Positions 43,437 through 57,771 of a stretch of DNA of 64,000 bases are shown here, in pieces (position 1 is the first letter of the stretch; each line of letters begins with the position of its first letter). Origin of the DNA: Linnemannia schmuckeri (taxonomy: Eukaryota; Mortierellomycota; Mortierellomycetes; Mortierellales; Mortierellaceae); NCBI GenBank assembly GCA_029449235.1, contig JANATG010000004.1, positions 1,302,001-1,366,000 of the forward strand. The letters are read 5' to 3'. A program made the position numbers and the translations under genes. Below the pieces are notes generated by a model, which was not told the DNA's origin, searched no databases, and saw only the letters and a list, made by a program, of their open reading frames with translations.

Positions 43437-46400
43437 GGCGGAACACTCACTGGCACAAGGCACAAGAAATTTACAATTGAATGGTCATTTTGGCCGAGAG
43501 ACTGACTGACTGGCATATGTCGACCACATCTCTGTTCTCACTTTTGGATCAGTATATCCTTCTCCTTACTCGCCTTCCATGAGCGGTGTGTGTGAGTGCG
43601 TGCGCTCGATCCTTGTTTGTGCGTAACGTAGCGTTGCGGATGTGATGGATGAGGGATGACCCCATAACCTATCAGGCTATACCCGTGTCTAAACTTCGCG
43701 AGTTATTTTAGACAAACAGACACAAAAAAAGGGGAAGGCCAAAAGACGAGGAGGGCAGGTTGGGTTGCGGATCCAAAATGTTGAAAATTGTAAATGACTG
43801 AATGAAAAAAAGCCTTGCTGCGTGCCTTCCAGCTGAGACGAGACGGAGATGAGAAACCCATTGTGCCTCTTGACAGACATCCATGCGAATGAATAATAAC
43901 TCGGCAAGTATTTGCTATCTTTCATGTGGTCCTTGAAGTTGGAGGCTGGCCCCTGGTCGGGATCAATCATAGTCTCCTCCTCTTTTCCCCTTTTTTATCG
44001 CCTGCGTGCTTTGCTTGCCTGCCGACCAGCAAAGTGAACAAAAAACCCCTCGCAAGTGCTCTTTTTCTTTGGTCCATCTTGGATGACTTGTTGGCGCAAT
44101 TAAAGCTCAAATTCGACTGCGATATTAGCCGACCAGCAGTCGTGGTGATGGTAGTAGTAGGAAAGAACGATGGGATGGTGTGTGCGGGACAGTCTCGCCT
44201 GCTTTCCCTTGTGATAGAAGAAAAAGTAAAAGAATGATGCCAGATTAGTGAAAAAGGCGGTCGTGAAAAAACAAAAAAAAAAAAAAAAAAAAAAAAAGCA
44301 CAAAATGGGATGGTTGCCCATGGGAATGAAAACAATGACCGAGCATAAGAGCGCCCAAAAAAAACAACCCAAACATTGACGAACAAGGCATTATTGTTTT
44401 CATGTCTATGCACTATTCTTTTTTCTCCAGTTCATCATTCTCATCCTCGCTCTTCATTGAGTCATCGTCACTTTTTTGGATCCAATTCACCATGGTTGAA
44501 GGACCATCGTCGCCATCATCATCATAAAAATTAACGAACAGGCCAAGCAAGCCAAAGTGCAAGTGCAAGTGCAAATGTGTGTAAGCGGGTGTGTTTTCCT
44601 ATCACTGGCATTATCGGACAGATATTTGGTCTATTTAGTCATAGCCTCACAAAAAAAATTACCCATCCCATCCCATGAGTGAGCACGACCACTTTTTTTT
44701 TCGAATTTCACGCTCAGATCACAAAACATAAAAAAACCAACATAAACAAAAACAATAAGCGGCTATTCAATTCGGTTGTATTCAATCGCAGTATCAACGC
44801 GTTTGGATTCTCTCATTTTCACATGCCAATTCTGTACCCTCTGCCCTTCACAAATGGAAAATTTCCGAAATAAGGAATGCCAACCTCATCAATTGGACAT
44901 TACTGTTATCAGCGATCATATTTTTCTTTTTTTGATCAAAACCAGGAGTGTCTTCTAGACCACGAATTTCACTATCCATCATCGAAACACCTATAGGCAA
45001 TCAAGCAGATCGTCTCTGCATCGCTTCGCATAAGAAAAACACACACACAAACACACACACAAACACACACACACAGACACATAAACATATATTCCACAAA
45101 GACTTCCAGTCGGTGGGACACAGGGGACGAATGTGCTGTATGCTTTTTTCTGTAACCACATCGAGCTGCTAATTTTTTTTTTTTTTTTGATTCAAGATCT
45201 CTCGTTGACAGAGCTAGTCCGTTTTCCTTCTACCTTCGCTCCTCTCTGTATATCCACTAGTTGTACACAAAAGACATTTGAAAAATATGAAGCACACATC
45301 ACTAAACAATAAAGCGACATGGAACTATATTTTTCGTTATCTCATCATTCCGAAACACACAAAAAGGGGATGACAGAGAGGATGGTCGAGAAATGAATTG
45401 AAGAAAGGGGGATGAAAGTGGAGAGAAAAAGAGAACGTAGGTCGGTGTGGTCAACATTACAGATGGGGGGGAGGGACAGCAACAAAAGAACACGGAACGA
45501 AGGACTCGTTATACAAATCGATATGAACATCGTCTCCTTTTTTCATTCTCTTTTCTCTATTACTATCCCTTCTTCCTCCATCGCCGCCGTGTACCATGGA
45601 GGAGGAATAACAAACAAATCGTGAGAATCCGCCCCTTATTCCTTGTCTCTCTTGCGCCATAGATTGTACAAAAAAAACATGGAGGACCCTGTTCAGAAAC
45701 TGAATCGACAAACAACAAATGGTTGCTCCTCTTCTTCCCTCTTGTTCTCTCCCTCCTTCCTTTTAGAAATAACAGACGAAGGACGCTTTGACAGTTATAA
45801 TATACATCAGAAGAACAGAAGAAAATGTATGTAGCACCATAAAGGACCTTTTACAAATCTGTATCCTTCCACTCTTCTTCAAAAAGGTTGTCAAACCAGC
45901 CAGCCCTACATAGCCAATCTAAGCTCGCGTGGATTCGTGATTAGGGTTTTTTATCTTCTCAATTCTGATTTGACTACTTGATCAGCTGTTTCGTAGTTAT
46001 GTGTGTCGTCCCTGGGTGCCTGGGCAATTATCTTTGCGTAACCACGTGCAAAGGTGGCATGGCGCATGTACTGTGCTGTACAAGCTACCTCGTAGTCGAA
46101 GGGACGGATTCAAAGCCCAGACAGAGATAAGTAAAAGACCCATTGAGTCGATGCACCTCTTTGTTTTTTCTCTCTTTCGTATCTCATGCAGGCATCCCCT
46201 GGGGAAAGAGAGGGGATGGAAAAAAAGAGGTTTTGTAGGAGTATCTCGAATGAAATTGCTTCTTCGGCAAGAAGTGATGCCGACAACCCTCCTCCTCCGT
46301 TTCGCTCCTTCTTTTCATAGAACTAAAAATGTCGTGCATCAGAAAAAAAAAATTAGGCGGAGTGCAAGATGCAAGAGAGATGACAGTAAGTTCTCGGATA

Positions 46401-49400
46401 ACGATATTTGGATCAGACTTTGCATCATAACCATCAAAGAGAAATGGAAGAAAAAAACCACCGTGGTTCAGAGAAAACAAAGTATCCAAGAGACACAATC
46501 GTAGTCAAGACAGGAGGCAAAATGCTAGCCGTGCAATCCAATTTTCATTATTATTTTTTTCCTCGCCCGTCCCCCGCCCAATTTGTTCAAACGTGCAACA
46601 CGAATGAAACAAAACGGGTAGGAGAAGGAAGGAAGAAAGAAAGGACAGGGGTTTTTGTGACCTCATGATTTGATCGAAGTATGGAAGTAACACTTCTCTC
46701 GTCATTCCTTGCACAGACAAAGGAAAAGGCAAGCGGCCATGGAAAAAAGAACACCACACAATCGGGCCGTTATCGACTTTTTTTTTTAGCTTTTAGTGCG
46801 CACAATGCGCATTGTCACATTTGAAGATATTTCTTGGTTTCTTCTTGGTCAAGAAGAAAGACAAATGGTGACAATCGTTTTCCTTAGTCTAACATTACAA
46901 CCAAAGCATTATACAAGTATGAACCTCCTTGTTTGAATGTCAACATTAGGGGTTTTGATCAATGGGTTTCATTTTGAATGGTGCAACACAAAAAAAAAAT
47001 TGTTCATTTTGTGAGGAATGACCTGATCGCGTCCCCTAACCTTCACTCCAAATGCTCCTCCTTCCACCCCAGTCCCGGCTCGGTGACCCGCGCGGCCGAA
47101 GTAACATCAACAACAACAACAACAAAAACAACAATATAAACCATGCTTGTGAGCATATAGTAGAGCACAAATAGCGACCATCTCTGTTTTGCTTTGTGCC
47201 CATTATGCGATTAGAAAGCATGTGCCATTTCAACCTTTCCACTGGTGCTGTGTATTTTGTACACTACACGTTCATCATTTGTTATTATTGACCCTGAAGT
47301 ACCTGCGAGTAACCGAATGAATCTAATGAGCACCTCGCCAATCCATGTTGCGGAATCCGATTAGAGGATAAGCAAGACTCTCTCTTTTCCATTGAAAGTT
47401 GCGTCTTCAGAGTCTAGCTCACTACGATAATAACCTTTTCTTCACTTGAGCTCCGCCCAATTTTCTCGCATTCAGCCGTTTGTTTTTGTCGTTTTCGTCA
47501 ACAGAAAAGTGGAGAGAAACCAGTTTTTGCATGATGTTCGACTTCGCAACAGATGCAGCTCGCACTAGGTCAACTATTAATCCTTAGTCCGCAACTTTGT
47601 CTGGCCCCTCTTCCGCTTCCGTCAGGCAAATTTATGAAGAGTGGAGCAACATGGTTTTTTGTGTTTTATTTTAATTCTCCACCTTCCATCCCACAAGGGA
47701 AGGTGAGGATAAAAAGCATATGTTTGTGAAGGCGTGAGAGTGAAGAGTAGGAGGAGCCGGTCCCGTGTTTATCAAGGCCTATGTGCTTTTCATCAGCTGA
47801 GGTTATTAGACTCCAATCAATGCATTTGAGAGTAGAACTTGGCAGAATGTCTCGCTCCATGTTTTCTGTCTCTATGGCACCATTGGCGCCAATCGATGCC
47901 TTGCATGCCTCTCTCTGTCATGTAATATAAATCATGTCTATTGCAGGGCCAATTGATACTATTGCTCACTCTATTGAACAAGCATAAAAAATATCCCATT
48001 CACGCGCGTCTTGGAGGCACCGACGAGCGGCATAGTAACAATCTATGCCAATAGGGACTCCATCCGATTGCAAAAAGTACCAAAAAACGGGACAGCCGTA
48101 GGTTGCACGTGGTGAGTGAGAGGCGATGGTGGATATCGATGAGCGAGTTTGAGGAAGTGAGTGAGAGACACAAGTGTGAGCGAGTTTTTTTTGTGTTTGA
48201 GCGGAGCGATCAATCACGCCTTTAAGTCGTCGAAAACGTCCTTTACATGGTAATGCCGTGGAGGAGGCGAACACCCTCGTGTCGATGGCGTTATCCCGTC
48301 TTGTTTTCTGTCCCAGACCTACCTGCTCTACTTACTTAATCCCATCTTACCCTATCCTCTGTGCATGCAGAAGGCATGCGATCCAATAGTGGCAAGCGCA
48401 GCTATGAAATGGAGCGCGAAACGCGTCATGCAAAACAATTAGTTGCCTGTGTATAAGTACTTATTGCTTTGTGGGGGAGTCAGATAACCTATGCCTGTGC
48501 CTGAAGACTTGCCCGCTTCCTACTCCACGCTCTGCTCCAAATCCTTATTTGTTTTGTTTTTTTCACTTTAAGATAGTGAGGCGAGGAATGGGGATCCAAC
48601 TCTGATGGGAATCGGAGCCGCCCAACCGTATTCTCGTCACTTTAAAATTCCCTTTTTGTTTTCTGTTCCCGTTCCAGAGATTACATTTTGTTGTTAGAAC
48701 GTTGTGATTTTTTTTGTTGCTCAGCATTGTGCATCCGACCGACTGATGGCGAATTGAAGTACTCAATTGCTCCCAAGAAAAAAAACACGACAGAAAGTAG
48801 TACGAAGATCCACTTGCCCTCAATGGAAGAACAAGAGTGTAGATGGTCTTTGATAAAGGAAGAAGATGGAGTGGGGAAGGATCGTTTCTAAAGTGAACTG
48901 TAGGTTGACCTTTTTAAATTCACGTCCATTTTTACATTCCCTATGAGCAGTCCCTTGTTTTTTAGCATCATTCCTGCCCTAGTGATTGAGCTCCTAACCT
49001 TCCAACGCTCACGCTATGCAATACAAGTAGAATGACATAACTGAAACCGCTCCAGGAATAGCGAATGCAAAGCAATGGCACGCTCCGGCACGGCACTTGT
49101 TTGTGGATCTATTTTTTTGTTTGTTTGTTCACAGAATACACGCTTACTACACAGATATGCAAAAGAGTCACATTCCTGTAGAGACCGCGTCGGTGAAGTG
49201 AACATCTTTTTCAGAGCACCTTTTCTTCTTCCATCAGTCTCTTTCTCTCGTTTCTACTCCACATTTTTTTTAACTCTCCTACCTCATTGACCGTCATCCT
49301 TTATGCTTTTCAACCATGTCATCGGTATGTGGTTCCTTTGTAAGTATTTATGGAGTGTTTGAGAGAGCAACAACAACAAAAGAAGCAGCTTAGTTGCATG

Positions 49401-52400
49401 ACCACGTTAAACATAAACAAAACAAATCGCTTCTCTCTTTCTTGCTCTCACAGTCAGATTGGGAGACTGATAACCGCGCTGACTGTGCAGGTGCATGAAT
49501 TGAGGGAAGGTTTGGAAGGAGGATGGATTGACTTGAAGAAAAAATGGGCTGAGAGACAGACACGGTACAACATTGCTGCATTCACGCCATTACAATGAAC
49601 ACGAAAGTAAACAAAAAGGGGATGGTTTTGCGTTTATTCTCGTGTCTATTATGTTGTTTTTTTTTGGTCGTCCGTCCGTGGCATAAGGGCCTGCAGCTCG
49701 ATACGGTAAGGATACTACCAGAAGTATCAAGTCTTTTTTCGTGAGCGAGTATGTTCCCGCAGAGTCGGTTTAATAGGCACTCCTGCCGTCTCGGAGAAAA
49801 AGAAAAAGATGGACCTGTTGTCTATTTACCCAACACTGACTTTTTTCACGCACTGTTGCCAGATGCAATTGAACTCTACGACCAATGATGACCAAAACGC
49901 CGTGTTTGCCAAAATCATGAAAAATGTAGAAAAAAATCAACATCTACGGCTTTCTTACCCTCTGTTACTGAAATATCACACCTGCATGCTGGCTTGCCTT
50001 CCGTATCCCCGCCCATTGTACTGTACATGTACTCCCCTTCAAGGCATACAAACAACAGGCAGACGTCCCCACGCCAACAATAAACAACCCTGTCATGCAA
50101 TGCAACAGGATCGAGGCGGATAGGCGAACAGAGAAGGGAAAGGGGAAGGGAAGAAGGGGAGAGCATGCAGCCAGAGAAAAAGAAAACAGGCCAAATGAGG
50201 AGGTTGGCCAAACATGGGCAATAGACATTGGTAATAGGAGGGAGAGCGCCCAGACCAGGTGCCTTGTGCGACGATCTCGAGCCATTATTTTTTTGCTTTA
50301 CTGTTGTTACCTTTTTCAATTACATATTCGTTTCTGTTTGTTTGTTATATTTGGTCCTATCCCATCGATACAACGATTGTGGATACATAGCACTGCATTC
50401 ATAGCCTCTCTTTTGTTTGTTGCTCATCAAAATTTCGTGTTCTTGCCTCATGCTATTTTTTTTTTTTTTGCCTTGACTCCATAGCACAATGCAGTACGTA
50501 TCCTCGCTAGTCGTCTAACCCAAACTGCCTCCCTGTGCATGCTGTTGCTTCTTGGCAAGTGGAGAAAAGAAGTCTAATCTACTAAAAAAGACAAAGAGCC
50601 ATAACCTGAGAGCCACAAAGAATAGGTGGGCAATGAACGAACAACCATATGAAAGTCTGTAGCATCGATCGTTTCTAGTCTCTTCCTTTTTCTCTCTTTC
50701 TCTTCATTTCGGAAACCTATCCTCGATGGACACTAGTGGCGTGATGTTTGCCATTGTTTATCGTGTGTTATCCGGAGGCGAGGCAGACACGCGCATCCGT
50801 GTCTTTGTTGTGTGTGTCCCTTTGTCCTACACTCTCTTCCCCTTCTCCTCGACTTTGGACTATCAAACACATAAGCAAACACACAAGCAAACACATAAAC
50901 ACAATAAAAAAGCCGTTGACTATCCTCTCTTTCACCCCACCCCATATCACCTTCTCTATTCTCCAATCCCTCCCGCATGCGTCTCCTTCCATCTGTCTAA
51001 TGCTCACTCTTGCATGATGGCTCAGTCAGGGGGGATGCGACCGCATTTGATTTCCGTGGGACTCTTGAAAAAACAGAAGCAGAGAAACGGGATCGCTCAA
51101 AGTGGACACAACAACCAGGTTTCAATGTGGAGTTGGAGCACTAGAGGACGTAAGAGCGAGAACCGTTGTGGAGTAGAATTATTGGAGACGACGCGGCGGG
51201 AGGAGACAAGGGACGGAGAAAAGCTGACAAACCTCCTCGTCCCCCCTTCGCATTTGCCCTTCCCCCTTTCTGTGAGAGTGCTCTTCTGACCACTACACTT
51301 TTTCTCCATTTTTTGCCTTTTGCATGCTCTCTGTTTTTTCATTCTTTCCCACTCCACAATCGAGTGTGTGCACTATGCGCGAACATGATATTATAATTTT
51401 TTGATCGAAACGAACGAAAGGAAGGCTGACACGAGCCCTGGTATTCTCTACCTTACTGCCCTCGACTCCCACACTTTTGCATGTTGTATTTCTTGTTCGT
51501 AGTGGACTCAGCAAAAAAGAATAAAACCCTGATGGGATAATACACACATGATTGTGAGTAAGATATTCATGCAGGCACATGGAAGCAGCAAATTATTCTC
51601 CAAGTCGGTCTCTATTCTAGTAGGGCGAATCCAAAACAATAACAACTTTAGAAAGACCCGGAATGCGGTCCGTGAAAGGACCTTCTCTCCTCTCCTTCCC
51701 TGTTGTTGTTTGGACGACAACAATAGCAAGAGGACAGGATAGTGGACCTATGCTTTGTGACATCTACAACATCAACAAAAAATGTAGCCTCATCGGTTAA
51801 CACCGTTAACAAATAATACAGAGCACTTTTCTCTCCATCGGGTGACAACAACAAAGCAAAAAAAAAAAAAAGCAAGCTACAAAGCTACATGTATTTTTAC
51901 ATGCTCACTTCGCTATTTTTTATCGTCTTTGTAAAAAGTAATTACGTTCAGGAGAGAGGGTGTGAGAGGAGAGAAGAAGAGGTCATAAGCGGTGCATTGT
52001 CGTCTAGTGACTAGCTATACATCGGTATTTGGTAATGGAATAGAAAAGGCAGCTCAAGGGAAAAAAAGGCAAGTTAATGTGCACCCTCGTCAAATGGAAG
52101 GGTAGGGACTGCTCTATGCTCTATTTTCTTCTGTCAGTTGTCCCATGCATCCATCTGCAATCTGCAGAGTAGAATGTGACTCCAGTCCCTTCTCCACTCC
52201 ACTCCTCATTTCCCTCTTTCTCCGACTCGACCTACTCCACACAAACGGACGTACCTTATCGTTCTATCCCCTTCCTTGTTCCTAATTGGATACGCGAGTA
52301 GCATCTCGACTTGTTGTTGTTGTTACTGTTGTAGTTGTTGGGTCAATGACTGGAGAAAGAATCATCATTTTTTTGCCCAGACACATACATCCCACGCAGG

Positions 52401-52559
52401 TTTTCATTCAAGCAAGGTTTAGTTGCTAGTGCCATTATGCACCTTGCATTCTAGCTTCAAATAAAGATATGAAAAAGCAGGATCGGGTCTCTGACCAAAG
52501 CGTCTTGGTCCTATCTTCACACGTTAACCTTGTGCATTTTTTTTTCTTTTTCATTTCTT

Positions 52560-52660
52560 TTCCTTCCCTTCCCTTCCCTTCCCTTCCCTTCCCTTCCCTT
52601 TCCTTTCCTTTCCTTTCCTTTCCTTTCCTTTCCTTTCCTTTCCTTTTCTTTTCTTTTCTT
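52560..52660. repeat. Pentanucleotide microsatellite (CCTTC)n/(CCTTT)n
   Basis: About eight CCTTC-type units change into about ten CCTTT-type units; followed by a TTCT array to ~52715. Confidence 0.9.
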
Positions 52661-53617
52661 TCTTTCCTCTCCTTTTATTTCCTTGCTGTCCTTTCTTTCT
52701 TTCTTTCTTTCTTTATTTGCAGAGAGGATGCAGAGAAGACGTCATCTCCGAAGAGAAAGGCGGACGAACGAGTCAAGAAGAACGAACGAAAAGGATATGA
52801 GAAGACGTATGCAGGCAAACCACAATAGACAAGAGAGAGATGTTGTTTTGGCTTGTTTTGTTTTTGTTATCCGTGTCTGTGTTTGAGCTGTTGGGTGTGG
52901 GATGTTGCCATTGCCAAAGTATTCGCTCACACGCACCCATCCCACTTGCCGTTCTTTTTGTTATTGTTGAGTGTGTGCTACCTTGTCCCCTCCCTATTGT
53001 TTTCGTAGCTGGAAAAAGGCAGATGAATGTTTGGACCTTTCTTACGAGAAAGATAGGTGAATGGTGGTTTGCGATACAAGACAATGGAAACTCGTATGTA
53101 TGAACTCATGTTTGTCGGTATCTTTCTCTCCTTTTCTCTCATGCTTTGAGTTTTTAGTGTTACTATCCACTTTAGGAACGAAAGTCACCTATCCAGATCT
53201 TTTCTCCTTCTTTGCTCACCACGGGACGCTCTGTCCGTTTTTTGGTACTAAGGGTGGTTTTCTATTTTTTTTCGGGAGCAGGATAGCACCAATTGTAAAA
53301 AGCCCGCACCCTCCACATCTTCCCCCAAAAAAAGGACTGCATGCGTGAATGGAGGAAAGGAGAGATGAATTCATTTCTCTTCCTTTTCTCATCTAACAAG
53401 ATGTCGCGTAGCAAACACGTGCATCCGTCCCTAAATAAAACTGACGCGTCAAAAACAATGGGTTCTGTGGGAGAGGAAAAGAGAATGTTTTCTTAATCGA
53501 CCCTCTCTTCCTCCAACACAATGTTGTGTCTTGTGCTTATCACCTTTTACTACTATTCTTTACCCTATTCATTCACCGAACTATTGTTTTTTTTCTTCTG
53601 GTGTGCATGGGGCACAG

Positions 53618-53618
53618 A

Positions 53619-53654
<36 letters not shown>
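53618..53654. repeat. Long T homopolymer
   Basis: About 35 consecutive T. Exact length is uncertain because homopolymers are error-prone. Confidence 0.8.
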
Positions 53655-53655
<1 letters not shown>

Positions 53656-54849
53656 ACTGGTCAGGGTGCATTCGAGAAATAGGGGCTTAGGAATTTTGGG
53701 GACTAGACCGATCCTTTGGCCTCTTCATGCCACTGTGTTGGAGAGGGACAAACCATTTTTTTATGTCTTTTCCATTTCGCTCCTCAGTGATACAAATGTT
53801 TTCTTTACGCGCGGTTCACACTCGTTCTTTTTCCTTTCGTTCTTTGAACCGAAATGCTCAAAGACCAATGGTGTGGTTCCTCAGGAAAAGAAAGAAGAGA
53901 GTTTACAGATAAAACAGGGCCTATCCCTGTAACCATGCGGGTGCAAGGGTGTTACGAGAGAAAACTTTGAGTAACGGAGGCATCTCACCACAAAGCGTTG
54001 GGTAGCGAGTGTTCTCGGTTATTTTTTCGGGGTAAGAGACGGAGAAAAAAAAGGTGGAGAAGGATCTCTACAAGGGGTCAACAAAACGAGGAATTCTTTC
54101 CCTGTCCGTAGTTGTTCCCTCACTTCTTTGCTCGTATTGTGAGGGAAAGAGAAAAACATTCTTCGACGAGGAAGCTTTGAGAGCTGATGTGAATGAGAGA
54201 AGTTTTTTGCTGCCTTGATGCTGGGGAGAGAGCCCTTGACGGGCGGGCATGGTGCTTCTTAACGGTTTGGTGAGTGGGTTTTTTTTGACACTTTTTTTCT
54301 TTAGCAGACTTGATCGCACTATCGAAACTTTTGCAAAACAATGATAAAAAACGATAGAAGCGATTAAACTCGAGGCTAGAGATATAAAAGCCATGGGTTA
54401 ACAAAGGAGAGAAAACACTAACTGTCGGCTTGCAACTGACTCCTCTTGCCTCACCAGTGATAAATATTATTTTGTTTCGTAACCAAAAATCACCACATAC
54501 TCGAGCAAAAATGCGATGAAAAGAAGAGACGCCAGAGGACAGCTCTTACGCCATCTAGGCATCCTTTGCGTGCTTCTTTTTACGTTTTTGCTCTGAATTG
54601 CCAAAACATTTTTTTTTCCCTAATCACACTCCTCGCGACATACATATCAAACTGGTGAGCGACAGCTGTCACTGCTGCCATACAAAATCCAGCAATTGCC
54701 ATGCTACCACGGTATATGAACTGACCAATATTAGCCTCTAGCTATTATGTGGATCAAAATGCTTGAACTCTTTCATTCACATTTGTAAGAAGAAATCAAG
54801 CAAATTGTTTTATCTAGCTACATTGGATGTCATTTTAGCACGGTTTTTT

Positions 54850-55064
54850 CATACAGAATTTTATTTCTCAGGTAAAAAACCCATGGGAGGCATTTAAAAG
54901 TAAATGGGGACTACATACCAAACTCTCCCGAGCGTCATCCACTTATAGTCCGGTTCGGAACCTGGCTCTGCACAGCAATTGCCTCTGCTTCCGTAGCTTC
55001 AACGGAAGACAAATAAAATTAGGTATAAATGAAGAGAATTATTTCTATTCTTTCCACCAATGAC
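54850..55064 (-). pseudogene. 3' fragment of unknown gene family (copy 1)
   Basis: On the minus strand this stretch aligns by eye with the 3' halves of the copies near 57.6 and 58.4 kb. The shared frame reads GNCCAEPGSEP ... WMTLGRVWYVVP, then meets a stop. It ends in AATAAAATTCTGTATG followed by a short A run, as the other copies do. The Cys/Trp-containing upstream exon of the family is missing, so it is a relic. Confidence 0.6.
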
Positions 55065-57480
55065 AGGCGGGTCGGTGTAAGTGGAGGAAATAGAAAAAAG
55101 TGAAGGTGAAGGTGAATGAGGGTGCAAAGGTAAAGGGTGCGAGGAAGTGGTACGTAAAGGGAACTGTGTATCGTGAAAAAAGAGAAAGGAGAGATGGACA
55201 CGACATGCTTGAGCGAGATCAAGAAAAAAGGAACATGCAAAATTGCTATTTGAACAGCCACAACGAGCATCAAAAGAGGATAGAGGACTGCCCTCATTCG
55301 GTCAGCATCTGAAGCATATGATGAGGCAAGATCAAATGAATGGGGTTGGGCTGGGGCTTGACCTTGGGCTTTTTCATACTTTTTTTTTTCAGAGGGAGCA
55401 ATACGAGCGGAAACACGTAATAGTTCGCTCCTGATACCAGCAAAAAAAAGGCAATGACACTTCTGCCTTACCTATCACTACCATGTTTTACTCACAACTA
55501 ATAGTACCATCTGATAACAAAGAGATAGCCAGCTTTTAGAACAATACTTCTCTTTTAGTATTCGCACATCAAATGTAAATTTCAACCATCTTTATGTTTT
55601 ATTTTGCTGATTCAGAAGCGAGGAAGGTCGATGTAGTTTGATGGATTCACTCTAACGTCAGCCTTTCACCATCTTCCGAACTCACCTTTCTCGTCGTATG
55701 TCATCCGCCACTCCAGAAAAGCACTGTGCTCATCCGACATGTCATAAAACGCCAGGTTCATGTACCAGAGCACTCGCACAGCAGCAAGAGAGATAGCCAT
55801 GAAATCAAGAACTACGATCCGTTCACAATGACTGCTCGGTCCCACTCGCCATGGCACCGATGTCTACGATGGTTCTTCACCGTCTTGTTGCTATTCTCTA
55901 GAAAGAAAATTTTGTATCTGTCACAGTGGGAGTGTTTCCGCATACACCAATGAACGGCGGAGTCAACGGTTGTTTGCGCAATGAACGGGACTTTGTTGTA
56001 TAATGCTCCACTTGTATGCAAACCCACCTGTGGCGGAATTGGCCAACAATGGTCCTGCAATAGTGATTAAGTTTCTTTATATATCCTGAGCGAGTGTGAA
56101 GAGTTGGTATGCCTTGCTGCAGAAATCGTATGTATCGCAAGGTGAGCCCATTCGTAGGCAGGGATCTTTGTCGTCTTGACGAGCAAGTTTGATAGAGTGA
56201 TGATCCGAGACGCTTGGTTTGGCTGCTGATTGTCGAAGGTGTAGCCTGAGGGGGAGCGACGAGTGGCTCCAATGTAGCATAGTGATATCTGGTCGCTTGG
56301 CGCCAAGCCTTGTCTGCATAATAATCCCGCTTATACTTTTCGAATGTTCATGCGATTTGCAAATGTCGGAGATAGAAGCGCACTCGATCCTGGATGGAAA
56401 AAAACGCGAATGGATCAAAAGCTTTCAGTCAACAATTACTTTGCGAGCTGCATCTATAGTATTTGTTATATACAAGCAGAAAAAAAATGCGGAAAAAAAA
56501 TACTTTAGGTGGATCCTCGGTTCCACACTTTTTAAATACAGTTCTTCGGGATAGTGGGCATGGTCAAATTTGGGGTATGAGATGACGAGCAATCAGAAAC
56601 GTGTTTTCCAAAAGAAGTCGGTTATCGAGTCGTCGCCTGGCGATGTAGTGTTGATAGTATTATTTCTTTGCCCTTCATTCACGGGTATAGCACAGAAATC
56701 GCGAAGACCACCGTCGACTCGGTTGTTGAGAAAGGAGCGATTTCCATCATGGTGGTGATTATGAACCCATTGGAAGGTGTAGGCAGTGACGGGTGTGTAT
56801 AGTTGTGATGATGCACAAAAGGGAGGATGGGGGGACTCTCATGGAAGGAGATAGGATGGTTGAGTTGATTGCAGTTAACGAGATAGAAGAAGAATGAATG
56901 ATGAAGATGAAAAAAAGAAAAGAGAAAGAAGAAAGCATGACGCGAACGAGATAAGAATGAGAACGAAATTGGGATGGAAGGTAGTTGTTGACAAAAGAAA
57001 GGAAAACGTGGAAGGAAATCGATAAGAAGGAGGAGGAAGTAAATGGGGAGAAAAAGAAAGAAACGTAATCGACCGAGTAACAAGGGCCAAGGATGATACT
57101 TCTATCAACATCAAAAAATGAACATTACCACCATGCGCTTACACGCCTTTTTTTAATTTTTTTAAATGACTATCATCCATGCTTGCTAATACCAAAGCAC
57201 AAAAAAAGAATAGGATACTCGTCTTATTTCATTCCTTTTGCGGATCGCGCTCCTTTCAATGGCAACATTTCAAGCCGTTGAAACATTTCTTTTGAAACGA
57301 AGAGGTTATTTAGTAGTGTCCCCTTTTGGTGGCGTGTTAAAGGAGGGATGTATGTCTTGACTGCAACACGACAAGACAACCTGGTATTGACAAGGAGACT
57401 ACAAGTTATCAATACCAAGGCATTATCGCGTATTCAAGTGGCACCCCGATGTGGCCAACGATAGGTGGAATGAAGTGCGA

Positions 57481-57483
<3 letters not shown>
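55065..57483. other. Gene-poor region with possible coding remnants
   Basis: No intact gene. A minus-strand open stretch at 55676-55857 has a protein-like sequence (SLAAVRVLWYMNLAFYDMSD ... EWRMTYDEK) ending at a GTGAGT donor-like site, and other short open stretches lie upstream to ~56306; these may be remnants of a decayed gene. The rest is AT-rich. Confidence 0.4.

Positions 57484-57512
<29 letters not shown>
57484..57512. repeat. T run = poly(A) end of repeat copy 2
   Basis: 29 T on the plus strand, i.e. an A tail on the minus strand immediately after AATATTGCGTACG of copy 2. Confidence 0.8.
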
Positions 57513-57766
57513 CGTACGCAATATTATTTTTCTGGTAAAAAGCTCAAGGAAGACAGTACAAAGGAGGTATTTGGAAGTAAAGGGAGCCACAGACCAAACT
57601 CTTCAGTACACCATCCGCCAGTCGCAGTCCGGCCCGGAGTCTGGCTCTGCACAACAATTGTCGCTGCTCTTCATAGCAAAGACGGAAGACAAAATAAAAC
57701 TAGATACGAATAAAGAGGATTCTTCCCATCCTCTCCATCAATGACAACTTCCTCCTTCCCAACAGA

Positions 57767-57771
57767 CTATC
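57767..57771. repeat. Target-site duplication, left (CTATC)
   Basis: CTATC directly before the TG of the LTR; repeated at 58030-58034 directly after its CA. Confidence 0.8.

Larger units (their letters stand above)
42982..54849. other. Gene desert
   Basis: Almost 12 kb in which I find no conserved exon on either strand. Contents: A runs at about 43401-43434 and 44269-44297, ACAC arrays near 45040-45080, a CCTTC/CCTTT array at 52560-52660, a T run at about 53618-53654 and many short homopolymers. No tRNA or rRNA recognised. Confidence 0.55.

Noticed and set aside
46001..46504. 167-codon plus-strand frame in the desert
   Set aside because: Composition follows local Lys/Arg/Phe-rich simple sequence; no domain and no leader.
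47966..48274. 102-codon minus-strand frame
   Set aside because: No family, no supporting neighbours; length is within chance expectation.
40970..52820. Recurrence of ATGCAGGCA at about 40974, 46188, 51571 and 52808
   Set aside because: Nine-base word noticed after the fact, with no shared flanks; not enough to call a dispersed repeat.
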